Shown here: positions 44,438 to 54,227 of the stretch, piece after piece | Position numbering within the stretch: the stretch's first letter is position 1 | Layout: the number at the start of each line of letters is the position of its first letter | DNA from: Dendrolimus kikuchii | Taxonomy: Eukaryota > Arthropoda > Insecta > Lepidoptera > Lasiocampidae | Direction: 5' to 3' | Assembly (NCBI GenBank): GCA_019925095.2 | Contig: CM034411.1 | Coordinates: 12,152,001-12,216,000, forward strand | DNA: 64,000 bases | Notes under the pieces: model-generated | What the model saw: the letters and a program-made list of their open reading frames with translations, nothing else | Databases searched by the model: none | What the model was told of the DNA's origin: nothing | Program-made: the position numbers and the translations under genes

Positions 44438-44750
44438 TCAGTCAAGTTGGTTTGTGTTCCGTTGTACGCAGAAAGAGCTCACAGTGTCTTGAGGTCTGGC
44501 AGCTGTTTTTTGTTGGGTTTGGGTCTTAATAGTTTTGATGATTGGATCCCAAACAGTTGGTACTTGCCAACCATCTTCTCTATTGAAATTTGGGTGTTTT
44601 TTGATTTCAATAGCCTCACGCATCATTCTGGGTATGAAACGATTCTCTTTCGCGAGGATATGTGGGTTATCGAATCTGATGTAGTGGTTGGGTTTATCCA
44701 GCGTGTGTTCACTGCTCGCAGACTTCGTAGACCTTGCGTGTTTCATGTTT
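44438..44750 (-). pseudogene. Penelope-like retroelement, endonuclease end
   Basis: The minus frame reads NHYIRFDNPHILAKENRFIP, RMMREAIEIKKHPNFNREDG and WDPIIKTIK, then a stop at 44438. The ILA...RF..R..REAIEI.KH...NR pattern marks the C-terminal GIY-YIG endonuclease domain of Penelope-like elements. The reverse transcriptase is missing. Confidence 0.75.
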
Positions 44751-44789
44751 CATATTTAATACCTGTCATTATTAAAATATATGAACACT

Positions 44790-45400
44790 AGCTCGCTCGC
44801 CTTAATGAGTTATCCCACGGGCACCGTACATTTTTCCGGAATAAAAACCAGCCTATGTGCTGTTCCAGACTATTGTCTATTTCTGTGCCAAATTTCATCA
44901 AGATCCGTTTAGACGTTCTGGCGTAATTGAGCAATAAACCTCCAACCCAACTTTCGCATTTATAATATTGTATACAGTACTAGCAGACCCATGCCCACTT
45001 CGCTGGGAATCATTAAAAAAGACACATCCACCCACGCACACACGCACGTAATAAGTAATACACGCATATCAAGGTTTAAATAAGCTTTGTAACCTTTAAT
45101 TAGTTTATAAACACAGAAAGCACTTGCAGTGTCTCATACGAGGATGTGCGAAATTCTTGCGTGAAACGTTATTCCTGTAACATAATTGACAAGCGATCCT
45201 CTACCCATTTTGCTGGGCTTAAAACATTTTTACTTTTTCTTTTATTAATCGGGACCACAATAAAATATACCCATGTCACTCGGGAATAATATAGCTTTCT
45301 AGTGGTGAAAGAATTTTTAAAATCAGATAAGTAGTACCGCAGATTACCCCGAACATCCAAACTCACAAACTTTACATCTTTATAATATCATACAATTTTT
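44790..45400. repeat. lepidopteran-type interspersed repeats
   Basis: TTATCCCACGGGCACCGTAC, CCAAATTTCATCAAGATCCG (44.8-44.95 kb) and ATGCCCACTTCGCTGGG, CTCGGGAATAATATAGCTTT (45.0-45.37 kb) are wordings of common non-coding interspersed repeats. No coding frame. Confidence 0.5.
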
Positions 45401-46244
45401 TATTTAATTCAAATTACATATAATCGAGTACAATGCAAGAAAACTTAATTTATTTGTATTGTATTCTACTCATAGTCCCTCAAGACTATAAGTAGAATAC
45501 TGAGCCCAGATCACCGTCGTCTATGGGTAAGGTGCCCAGAAGGCTGGCTACGTTTCCTCGCTGGATCGCCATACTGATCCGATATTAGTATAGATATATT
45601 GCTTATTACTCACTTCCCTTTTACTGCTACTTTCTAACCAAGAGATAAGGCAAGGTTTGCAAGTATGCGGGCCATATTAATTGTGGAACAGGCATCCCAA
45701 GTTTTTTTATTCTGTTTTTTTTGGGTGACGTCTATTCACACGGATTTTTTTTCACGCGGGGGAAATGCTATTTACTCACATACCGGGTCCTTTGCAAGGG
45801 ATTAGGCCATTATCAAATTTATCCACACGTACGTCAACCCCGTCGTACCCTAATCTAAATTATTCTAGTTAAAAATAGTGTCAAAAAGCGCCGCAGTCAC
45901 TGATGGAGGACTCCAATTAAACAATGGAGACATTTCAAATATGGGCTCAGACAAAATCGTTTATATAACACCAATATCCATATGATTTAGACTGAAGTCC
46001 CTCATCAGTGCTTTCCGTTCCCTTTTGTGTCCGACTTTATCGACCGTTCACAACGAACCGCTTTACATTCCGATGACATATAATTCAATTCCACTTACTA
46101 AAAAGTGATTTATGGGTAGTTATACGTTTGTCTATATCATGTTTAGTTCCCTCCGATATGAATATAGATAAGCCGTGGTAGCAAATTCGCGTTTCGAATC
46201 CTGGCCACTTTTCTCACGTAAATTGAAGATTATTACAAGAACCA
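45401..46244. other. no gene; one hairpin
   Basis: A near-perfect hairpin at about 45462-45501 (arms GTATTCTACTCATAGTC and GACTATAAGTAGAATAC). A truncated SINE-like word CGCGTTTCGAATCCTGGCC near 46.19 kb. No gene. Confidence 0.45.
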
Positions 46245-46455
46245 CGCGCTTCCACCTCCCCTATCACCATTCCAATCACATATCCCATCTCTTCTATCCT
46301 ATTCCTCTTGTCTGAACCCCTACCTCATCCATTTGTCACCCTTCTTTATCCCATCATTAAAGCTGGCCACGCGCTGGCGTTGCGAACGTTTATAGGCTAT
46401 GGTAAACACCTTCCATGAGCTGGACCGTCTGTCTGTTTGCCAGCTTCACAGCAAA
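46245..46455 (+). repeat. Jockey-like 3' UTR fragment
   Basis: Pyrimidine-rich CTATCCTATTCC and TATCCCATCATT words, then GCTGGCGTTGCGAACGT, GACCGTCTGTCTGTTTGCC and an A-run. It is the counterpart of 9.43-9.72 kb. Confidence 0.55.
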
Positions 46456-46529
46456 AAAGTGGAACCTGTTAATTCGTCTATGACATCAATGTTTCGAATT
46501 GAGGTTATTGTTTATACTTCATAGTTAAA

Positions 46530-46719
46530 TTACCCGTCCCGGCAGACGTTATCCAAGCCCTGAATAAATAAAAATCTAGGACCCGATTCCAGCGCCAACT
46601 ACCGGTTTGAATTGTGAATTTAACCATCCGGAAACTCACTCGAACACACACAAAAAATGTCATCAAGATCGGTCCAGCGGTTTAGGAGATCGATGACAAA
46701 GAAATAACTTTTATATATT
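46530..46719 (+). repeat. interspersed repeat interrupted by copia
   Basis: TTACCCGTCCCGGCAGACG, AAATGTCATCAAGATCGGTCC and CAGCGGTTTAGGAGATCG. A host repeat whose right edge the copia element interrupts. Confidence 0.5.
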
Positions 46720-46724
46720 ATTAT

Positions 46725-46909
46725 TGTTCGACCTACGTGATGATACAATGAGAATACCTGGCAGCATAAGAATAATATATTCAAATATTTATTCTACTGT
46801 CTGACGTACAGACAGACATTAGCTTTCTCAATACTACCAAGTAAATACCTAAAATAAAAATGTCTTGCCTTTACTCTGTTATTTAATTATAATATCTTCC
46901 GACACAAAA
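46725..46909 (+). repeat. copia 5' LTR
   Basis: Starts TGTTCGACC and ends GACACAAAA; the same 185 bp are at 51078-51262. Confidence 0.9.
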
Positions 46910-46919
46910 GGTTATGGGC
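46910..46919 (+). promoter_or_regulatory. copia primer binding site
   Basis: GGTTATGGGC directly after the LTR. Drosophila copia uses a cleaved initiator-Met tRNA fragment and has the same GGTTATGGG core. Confidence 0.7.
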
Positions 46920-46923
46920 AAAC

Positions 46924-49407
46924 ATGTCTAATCCACAAGTAAATTCATCCGAAACGAGCGTAACAGGGAACCTCGTACAGAACGCTGCTGCGGGAAGTTT
47001 AATCCCATCCGGAGTGCCACCAATACCAAAGCTGGAAGGGCGCTCTAACTACGCTTCGTGGAGCTTCGGTATGAAGATGTTTTTAATAGACTGCGGTCTA
47101 TGGAACTGCATCGAAGCACCTGAGGATCTAGCAAGACAGAGGTCAGATTTTAATCGTCTCGACGAACAGGCACGTGCAAAAATATGCCTAAGTGTCTCGC
47201 CCCGCATTTACTCTATTGTCAAATCGGGAAGATCTACCCAAGAAACTTGGAGAAAGCTACAAGTCCAGTATGCTGACAAAGGTTTGGATAGAAAGCTGAG
47301 TTTATTGAAGCAACTGTTCAACACTAAACTAACAGGTGACATAGAGACTTATATTAATACCATCAGGGATGTACAGGAGAAGTTACTCGAAATCAGTGCA
47401 CAACTTGAAGACGAATTTATAGGGGTCATAATGCTTGCCGGACTACCCGATGAATACAAGCCCCTTATTATGGCGTTAGAACACTCGGGCGCACGGATCA
47501 CGTCAGACTCAGTGGCCACAATGCTTTTGAAGGAAGACAGGAGAAATAGCAGTACCACAGTCGGCGAGCCGTCTACTAGCGCATTAGTGACACATTCTAC
47601 AGCCAAAGTTCAATGCAAGTTTTGTAATAAATTCGGTCATGTTATATCTAATTGTCGGAAACGTAAACAACAAAACAAAAAACCAAATGTAATTCAAAAT
47701 TCAAAAACAAATATTACAACAGATATAACACTTTCATCTTCTTCATCATTTCACACTCATCCCTCTGGCTCTGAATCTAATAAAGACTCTTGGTTGTTAG
47801 ACTCTGGAGCAACTTCACATATGTGCAATAACAGAAGTTATTTCCAGGATATGTCTTCGCTCTCAAAACCTGTGTACGTTGCCAATAATGATCGCATTAC
47901 GTGTGAAGGCAAAGGTACTGTTAGTCTGCCTCTACCAAACGATCTAAGCACTATTTCCAACGTGCTTTATGTACCAAGCTTAGCATCAAACTTATTATCA
48001 GTTAGCAGTCTGGTAAGTAATAACTATGTTGTTGTGTTTTCACAGCGCGGTGCAACAGTTTTACGTCGTCAAGACTGTAAAGTTTCTGGACACGTCGTGG
48101 GTACAGCCTCTAATTATAATAATTTATATAAGCTTGATGTTCCCTGCCAAGCTAATTTAATAAATAACAATAAACAAGAGGCGTTACTATGGCACCGTCG
48201 ACTTGGTCATTTAAATGCCAAGTCACTGAACATATTAAAAACTAAAAAGGTAGGCATAGAGTTCACTGACAGGTTGAATGAAACCTGCATACCGTGTTTA
48301 AAAGGAAAATTGTCTAGGAGACCTTTCTTAAACTCAAAAAGTATGTCTACAGAGCTACTACAACTAGTTCATTCTGATTTGTGTGGACCTATGAGTACTC
48401 ATTCATGGGGTGGTTCTCTTTACCTCTTAACTTTCACAGACGACTTTAGTCGTAAAACTTTTGGGTATTTATTAAAATCTAAAGCCGAAGTTTGTACAAA
48501 GTTCGTCGAATTTAAACATTTAGTAGAGAATCAAACGGGTCACAAAATCAAAGTTTTACGCACAGACAATGGTCGCGAGTATGTTAACCGTGACATGACT
48601 ACCTTCTTGAAGGAAAATGGAATCGTACATCAGACCACAGTCCCATATACTCCTCAACAGAATGGAGTTTCCGAACGTGCGAATAGGACTATAATTGAGA
48701 AAGCGAGATGTATGCTACAAGGTGCAAGTCTACCTAAAGCTTATTGGGGAGAAGCGGTAAATACGGCTATTTATCTAAAGAACCGTTCGCCTACGCAAGC
48801 CTTAAAGAATAAAATTCCTGAAGAATTGTGGACTGAAACTAAAGTTAACCTTTCTCATTTGAGGGTATTTGGTTGCGAAGCCCACGTTCTCATTCCTAAA
48901 GAAAAACGGTCAAAACTGGAATCGAAAACGCAATCTTGCATTTTCCTAGGCTACTCTACAGAGAGTAAAGGCTACCGTCTTATTGATCCCAATAATCCTA
49001 GACAAATTATTATTTCTAGAGATGTCGTCTTCATTGAGAATAAAATGTATCAACAACCTGAAATCAATGACGTTCCATCCTCTTTACAGCCCACAGACAC
49101 CCTTGTTCCTATTTATCATCCAGTTCAACAAGTTCAACCTACTGCAGAACCTGAAACTTTAGTCTGTGAACAACATAACACAGAACCTGAAGCATCTACT
49201 TCTGCTGAGCCTACATGCAATGATGATATTATAACTCCTGAAACTAATTGCGATATGGTAGAATCTGAGCAAAGAGAACTGTCATCTGAAAGAAGATATC
49301 CTCTTAGAGACAGACGTCCTCCCGAGAGATATCAAGCTAAACTTTATCTTACTTCTGATTCTGAACCGGAAACATATAATGAAGTTTTAAATCATCCGCA
49401 AAAATAA
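46924..49407 (+). CDS. copia gag, protease and integrase part
   Basis: 827 aa from ATG 46924, 14 nt after the LTR. Gag (about residues 35-215) is followed by a zinc knuckle CKFCNKFGHVISNC, protease WLLDSGATSHMC, the GAG-pre-integrase HRRLGHLNAKSL, and integrase with HSDLCGPMS, RTDNGREYVN and NGVSERANRTIIEKARCML, so the D, D and E residues are kept. The C-terminal linker is Pro and Glu-rich. The frame stops at TAA 49405-49407 in CAA AAA TAA CAA TGG, where the same frame then continues into the reverse transcriptase. Confidence 0.9.
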   Translation: MSNPQVNSSETSVTGNLVQNAAAGSLIPSGVPPIPKLEGRSNYASWSFGMKMFLIDCGLWNCIEAPEDLARQRSDFNRLDEQARAKICLSVSPRIYSIVKSGRSTQETWRKLQVQYADKGLDRKLSLLKQLFNTKLTGDIETYINTIRDVQEKLLEISAQLEDEFIGVIMLAGLPDEYKPLIMALEHSGARITSDSVATMLLKEDRRNSSTTVGEPSTSALVTHSTAKVQCKFCNKFGHVISNCRKRKQQNKKPNVIQNSKTNITTDITLSSSSSFHTHPSGSESNKDSWLLDSGATSHMCNNRSYFQDMSSLSKPVYVANNDRITCEGKGTVSLPLPNDLSTISNVLYVPSLASNLLSVSSLVSNNYVVVFSQRGATVLRRQDCKVSGHVVGTASNYNNLYKLDVPCQANLINNNKQEALLWHRRLGHLNAKSLNILKTKKVGIEFTDRLNETCIPCLKGKLSRRPFLNSKSMSTELLQLVHSDLCGPMSTHSWGGSLYLLTFTDDFSRKTFGYLLKSKAEVCTKFVEFKHLVENQTGHKIKVLRTDNGREYVNRDMTTFLKENGIVHQTTVPYTPQQNGVSERANRTIIEKARCMLQGASLPKAYWGEAVNTAIYLKNRSPTQALKNKIPEELWTETKVNLSHLRVFGCEAHVLIPKEKRSKLESKTQSCIFLGYSTESKGYRLIDPNNPRQIIISRDVVFIENKMYQQPEINDVPSSLQPTDTLVPIYHPVQQVQPTAEPETLVCEQHNTEPEASTSAEPTCNDDIITPETNCDMVESEQRELSSERRYPLRDRRPPERYQAKLYLTSDSEPETYNEVLNHPQK
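49405..49407 (+). other. single in-frame TAA in copia pol
   Basis: The stop separates the integrase from the RT in otherwise continuous frame (49408 onward reads QWLEAMNAEYNSL). The base context is UAA-CAA, partly like the plant-virus-type readthrough context but without its third codon. A fresh nonsense mutation is the simpler reading. Confidence 0.7.
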
Positions 49408-50889
49408 CAATGGCTAGAAGCTATGAATGCTGAGTATAATTCTTTAAAAAAGAACGGAACTTGGATTCTAGTAGACAGACCTTCTGACAGAAAAACAACT
49501 AAATGTAAATGGGTCTATAGAATAAAAAAGGACACAAGCGGACAAATTGTCAAATATAAAGCTAGATTAGTAGCAAAAGGCTTCACTCAAGTAGCTGGAA
49601 TAGACTACAGTGAAACTTTTTCACCAGTCGCCAGACTATCTACAGTACGGCTACTACTAGCAATTGCTGTACAATATGATCTGCAAGTTGACCACCTCGA
49701 TGTGGAAACTGCCTTTTTAAATGGAGATCTGGAAGAGGAAATATTTATGGAACAACCAGATGGCTTCTCAACAGACAAAAAGAGTAAGGTTTGTTTATTG
49801 AAAAAGTCTCTTTATGGACTAAAACAAGCTCCACGTCAATGGAACTTGAAGGTGTGTGAAGCTATGCATAAACTCTCCCTAACTCAGGCATCAAGCGAAC
49901 ACTGTCTATACTACAAACGTGTTGAGAGTGATTTTCTTATAGTAACGGTTTTCGTTGACGATTTTTTCATAATTAGTACAAAGGACGATATGAAAAATCA
50001 CTTTAAAAGTGAACTTAAAAGACTGTTCACTGTGAAAGATCTTGGTCCTCTCAAAGACTGCCTAGGGATGAGAGTTATACAAAGTAGCGGCACCATTACT
50101 CTCGATCAGACAAAATACATCGAGAAACTTTTAACCAAATTCAGTATGATGGACGCTTTATCGGCAAATACTCCGTTGGAACCTGGCTTGAAACTTACAC
50201 CTCCAGAACCTGGAGAAGATAATACTGAAGTACCTTACCAAGAACTCATCGGCTCATTAATGTACATTGCTATCGGTACTAGACCTGACATCGCCTACTC
50301 GGTCTCTTACTTATCCCAGTTCAATGCACATTACGGGGGAGTACACTGGAAAGCCGCAAAGCGAGTTCTAAGGTATCTAAAAGCCACTAAAGACTTTAAA
50401 CTGCATTATAACCACAGTGGTCCTAATTATCCAACCGGATACGTAGACGCTGATTATGGCAATAATTTAGTTGACCGGCGCTCATACACAGGCTTCGTTT
50501 TTATGATGAGCGGAGGCCCCATATCCTGGGAAGCTCGCAAGCAGCGCACAGTGGCACTTTCAACCACAGAAGCCGAATATATGGCTCTGGCAGAAGCTTG
50601 TAAAGAAGCCATATACCTCAAAACCCTCATCGCCGAAGTCTTCGCTGTCACTCATTCCATCACCATTCATACTGACAATCAAAGCTCAATTAAACTGGCA
50701 CATAACAACGCATATCACGCTCACACTAAACATATTGACATTAAACACCATTTTATACGAGACTCTCTTTCACAGCACTATCTCCATGTCATATACATAC
50801 CAACTCAAGACATGATAGCTGATATTTTAACTAAACCGCTCTTAAAAATAAAGCACTACCAGTGCACAAAAGCGTTAGGTTTAAGTTAA
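49408..50889 (+). CDS. copia reverse transcriptase and RNase H
   Basis: 493 codons in the frame of the upstream ORF. RT blocks: KCKWVYRIK, RLVAKGFTQVAGIDYSETF, LDVETAFLNGDLEEEIFMEQ, KSLYGLKQAPRQW and catalytic VFVDDFFII. RNase H: GYVDADYGNNLVDRRSYTGF, TVALSTTEAEYMALAEACKE and HTDNQSSIKL. The C-terminal VIYIPTQDMIADILTKPL is typical of copia. Intact except that it lacks its own start, apart from the internal ATG at 49423. Confidence 0.9.
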   Translation, partial: QWLEAMNAEYNSLKKNGTWILVDRPSDRKTTKCKWVYRIKKDTSGQIVKYKARLVAKGFTQVAGIDYSETFSPVARLSTVRLLLAIAVQYDLQVDHLDVETAFLNGDLEEEIFMEQPDGFSTDKKSKVCLLKKSLYGLKQAPRQWNLKVCEAMHKLSLTQASSEHCLYYKRVESDFLIVTVFVDDFFIISTKDDMKNHFKSELKRLFTVKDLGPLKDCLGMRVIQSSGTITLDQTKYIEKLLTKFSMMDALSANTPLEPGLKLTPPEPGEDNTEVPYQELIGSLMYIAIGTRPDIAYSVSYLSQFNAHYGGVHWKAAKRVLRYLKATKDFKLHYNHSGPNYPTGYVDADYGNNLVDRRSYTGFVFMMSGGPISWEARKQRTVALSTTEAEYMALAEACKEAIYLKTLIAEVFAVTHSITIHTDNQSSIKLAHNNAYHAHTKHIDIKHHFIRDSLSQHYLHVIYIPTQDMIADILTKPLLKIKHYQCTKALGLS

Positions 50890-51068
50890 GTTCAGTTTGT
50901 ATATATGTCTTAGTTTCGGTTGTTTTATAGGAGTGTTGTCTATAGTTAGTGATAGGTTAATGGTAGATATAATGCAAATGTTAGTGTTAAGTTTTGTAAA
51001 GTGTACAGTTAGGATAGGCTTTGATATATATGTTATTTTTATTATATACATGCACAGGTGTTCTCATT

Positions 51069-51077
51069 GCGGGGGAG
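51069..51077 (+). promoter_or_regulatory. copia polypurine tract
   Basis: GCGGGGGAG immediately before the 3' LTR, the primer for plus-strand DNA synthesis. Confidence 0.8.
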
Positions 51078-51262
51078 TGTTCGACCTACGTGATGATACA
51101 ATGAGAATACCTGGCAGCATAAGAATAATATATTCAAATATTTATTCTACTGTCTGACGTACAGACAGACATTAGCTTTCTCAATACTACCAAGTAAATA
51201 CCTAAAATAAAAATGTCTTGCCTTTACTCTGTTATTTAATTATAATATCTTCCGACACAAAA
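51078..51262 (+). repeat. copia 3' LTR
   Basis: 185 bp identical by eye to the 5' LTR, followed by the target duplication ATTAT. Confidence 0.9.
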
Positions 51263-51267
51263 ATTAT

Positions 51268-51718
51268 AACTATAAAGACTACAATAAATAACAAGACTTG
51301 GATATTAAAGATTATAATGAATCATTAGAGAGCAATTTCATTAAGAACAATTTCGTGTGTATACATTTTTTTCCTTGAAGATGAATTTTCACACACACGA
51401 TTTTTGGAATCAATTCACTATTTAACGATGTTTATACATGTCTTAGTGAACTCAAGGAACATTTGAAATTAGTAATGAAAGTAGAAAATATTTAAAATTA
51501 ACCATGTGAACACACAACTTAAGCAATAATATATCCAAAAACTCATCTAGTAAGAAAAACAAGGTAATATCTGTCTAATCAAGCCTGTATTACCTATTAT
51601 CTCAAAGATGGCTCACGTAGTGCGTTTTTGGGCTAATAAGTCTGATCACTGACAGGAGCTGTACATCACATATTACGTCTAATAGTAAACATAACTCTGA
51701 AACTTACTAAAATTTGAA
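51268..51718. other. 3' flank of gene A2
   Basis: AT-rich, probably with A2 3' UTR nearest 51718. Nothing else seen. Confidence 0.4.
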
Positions 51719-52975
51719 TCATTCAGAAACATTGCAAGGTAAATCAGAGACTAAATCTTGTACATCGCGAACCTTAGAAACTTCGTGACGTTTAGCTTTC
51801 ACTTGATCCATAATTCTATCAACTTTTATATCTGTATCGAAGATCTTTGTTTCTTGGCCACATATATCCGCAGTCTCAATAATACTTACTGTGTCAGACT
51901 GAATCATAGTAACAAATTTTTCGTCATATACTTGCAACCGTTTTTGATCATATTCTTGTAAAGCAAACTCATTTGGATCAATGCAATGATTATGCACTTT
52001 AATATTATTTCGCATTTTTTCTGTCAAGTAATATCCTGGAGATATATTTTTAATAGAGTTAGGTAGTCTTAAAACAAGATGTCCTTCCGCTATCAATCTC
52101 CTGTCAACTTTAAATAAACTTTCCACAAAATCTGTTTCTGTTTCTTCATTCTGTTTCTTCTGGATTAGTTGTAACAAATGGTATTTAGACGCTTCTTGAT
52201 CGTAAGGTATGTTATGCAACTCAAGCCATTTAATTAAATCAACTTTCAAAGTCTTTAACTTAGGTGGCGCACACACTTTTTCATTGTGATGTACAGACCT
52301 GTCGTAAATAAATACAGTCGGCGTATTGAATTTCTTAGAAAGTTCAATCACGTAGTTTTGGAATGTATTTCTATCAAATTTATCGACCTTTGTCCAATTG
52401 TAAGCGCCACTACGGGTTATAGCGTACATCCAACAAGTTTGTTTTATTAGTGGAAATACTTTACTTAAACAAGAACTTTGTGTCGCATCGTAACAATTAC
52501 CAAGGAAATCGTAAGCTAATTCACATATATTAACAATGTTCTTCTCTTCCTTCCTATAATTGATTATGTTCTTTAAGTAGTTGAACCTCCGGAAAGTAAA
52601 AATAGGTTTGTCGAAGACCACAGTTGTCTCTTTATTTCTAATCCATGCCATGCCCATGTGCTTCAGTATTTCTCGAAACTCTGGGACATCGATATATTTT
52701 GGAATTTTTCCATGGAGATGCATGAATAGTTCTCTCGTCGTCGGCATCTTATAAGCTAAATAAAACGATAATAAGTGATCCAAAATCACAGAAAGCTGAA
52801 CGGGTTCTTCGGGATCGTCAAGCACGTCGTCAGAGCTCCACAGTTCTTCCAGGAACTTCGGATGGAGACCCGTGTACTGGCACATTCGGTTAATAAATAG
52901 GTCTTTATCATTTATTTGATGGTATTTTAATGCTTTTATAATATTTCCCATTATTCGCGTTGTCTTTGATTTCAT
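51719..52975 (-). CDS. gene A2: DDE_3 transposase-derived protein, triad lost
   Basis: Product 418 aa from ATG 52975. Co-linear with A1 throughout: CQYTGLHPKFLEELW (32-46), SFYLAYKMPTTRELF (70-84), NIINYRKEEKNIVNI (136-150) with Cys at the first catalytic position (C151), VFIYDRSVHHNE with the middle Asp (D225), IKWLELHNIPYD, GHLVLRLPNSIKNISPGYYL where Tyr again replaces the Glu (Y315), and RIMDQVKAKRHEVS near the end. Sequence identity to A1 is moderate, yet the open frame and the same substitutions persist, which suggests selection. It shares the initiator placement with A1. Downstream of B2, as A1 is downstream of B1. Function unknown. Confidence 0.85.
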   Translation of the reverse strand: MKSKTTRIMGNIIKALKYHQINDKDLFINRMCQYTGLHPKFLEELWSSDDVLDDPEEPVQLSVILDHLLSFYLAYKMPTTRELFMHLHGKIPKYIDVPEFREILKHMGMAWIRNKETTVVFDKPIFTFRRFNYLKNIINYRKEEKNIVNICELAYDFLGNCYDATQSSCLSKVFPLIKQTCWMYAITRSGAYNWTKVDKFDRNTFQNYVIELSKKFNTPTVFIYDRSVHHNEKVCAPPKLKTLKVDLIKWLELHNIPYDQEASKYHLLQLIQKKQNEETETDFVESLFKVDRRLIAEGHLVLRLPNSIKNISPGYYLTEKMRNNIKVHNHCIDPNEFALQEYDQKRLQVYDEKFVTMIQSDTVSIIETADICGQETKIFDTDIKVDRIMDQVKAKRHEVSKVRDVQDLVSDLPCNVSE

Positions 52976-53018
52976 TTTTATATGAAAGCACGATTACAAA
53001 GTAAATTAATTGGAGTTA

Positions 53019-53023
53019 ACTGA
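53019..53023 (-). promoter_or_regulatory. initiator-like TCAGT of gene A2
   Basis: TTCAGTT on the minus strand about 45 nt before the ATG, similar to A1. A weak TATA-like TATCAAATA lies a little upstream. Confidence 0.4.
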
Positions 53024-53269
53024 ACAACGCGTATTTGATAAACAAGTCCGCCGGGATTGCGGTCAGCGACTAGCGAAGTGCGATAAAGCAAGCGAATAGT
53101 ATGACGTCACAACTAGAGATGTAAACTATAAATCGATATTAAATATATTGGTAATTTTAAATATCGACATATCGCTCATAAATGTTGTTACATGCGTACA
53201 AAACATTGATATTGAAAATAAAGAATGATTTAAAGTGTTTTTATGAACGATTTATAAATTATATTTTCT

Positions 53270-53548
53270 TAGGTTTCGCGACTAGTATACATAATAAAAC
53301 TACGTTTAACGGTTTTAAGCGCGGTAATTTATTAAATTAGTTTAGGCTCCCATAGAGTAAATAATAACCATAAACAAAATTAAAACTAAATAATTAAAAT
53401 TATCAAGTTGTCGGTAGTCTAAAAAAAAACCTTAACAATACTCATTGACACTTGACATCTTTGCCTTCCGGGATCATGGCTACTGAAAAGTGCCAAAATC
53501 AAATAAATTACCGAGCTTAAAACCGTTACAACGTAGTTTTTTTTATGA
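53270..53548. mobile_element. inverted-repeat element with Penelope-type ends
   Basis: The left end TAAAACTACGTTTAACGG, TTAAGCGCGGTAATTTA is matched in reverse at the right by AATTACCGAGCTTAAAACCG and AACGTAGTTTTTTTTAT. The interior has GGCTCCCATAGAGTAAATAA, shared with 44.1 kb. Confidence 0.7.
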
Positions 53549-53763
53549 TTTATAAATGATGTTTCATGTACGATATTTTATGAAACATGTTCATAAAAGA
53601 ATGTAGACTTTTTTTCTATCATACAAATGAGAAAGAGAACACCTTATTCTTTAAGGGAAATATATAGGTATAGGGAAAATATTTAACTTTTGGTACAAGA
53701 CCCTCCGTCTTTAAAAATACATAAACAATGCAACAAGTCAACCGTACTCTCCATTTTTTTTAT

Positions 53764-53826
53764 ATTGCATGAGTTCAACAGACAGGCAGACGGCCCATCT
53801 GTCTGTCTGCTGAACTCATGCAATAA
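53764..53826. repeat. R1 start fragment as a palindrome (copy 7)
   Basis: TTGCATGAGTTCAACAGACA in one direction is followed after about 20 nt by its inverse, TGTCTGCTGAACTCATGCAA. Two R1 5' ends are joined head to head with no R1 body. Confidence 0.85.
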
Positions 53827-53967
53827 AGGGTACAAGGCGCAGTCGCACCTTTATTCAAAAAGGACAGTTTATAGGTAAGGCATTTATAAGAGAGATGAGC
53901 AAACGACGGCCCTAGTGGTTCAAGTTAATATCCATAATTAATTACAATATTTTTTTAAATATTTTAA

Positions 53968-54227
53968 TTGCATGAGTTCAGCAGACAGGCAAACGGCCCA
54001 CGTAATGGAAAACGGTTACCAACGCATGTGGACATTTGTGACACCAAATGTGCTGCCCATGTCCTGCCGCTCTCTAAGAGACTGGAACCTGGCCGCTGAT
54101 GGCCGGAACACAATTCAAGGTTGTTATGACGGCATACTCTAGACCATAGCTACCAGCTATCCAAACGGGAAAATACCTACCACCCGGTCGCATGAAATTG
54201 TATTCTTTCCCAGTTCCTGCACGGATA
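53968..54227 (+). repeat. dispersed repeat R1, copy 8
   Basis: From TTGCATGAGTTCAGCAGAC to GTTCCTGCACGGATAA, with a deletion before the end. It is about 150 bp from the palindromic fragment. Confidence 0.85.

Larger units (their letters stand above)
46725..51262 (+). mobile_element. full-length Ty1/copia element
   Basis: Two 185-bp LTRs that look identical, a 5-bp target duplication ATTAT (46720-46724 and 51263-51267), a copia-type primer site, a polypurine tract, and one gag-pol reading frame broken by a single TAA. Identical LTRs mean a recent insertion. Confidence 0.95.
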
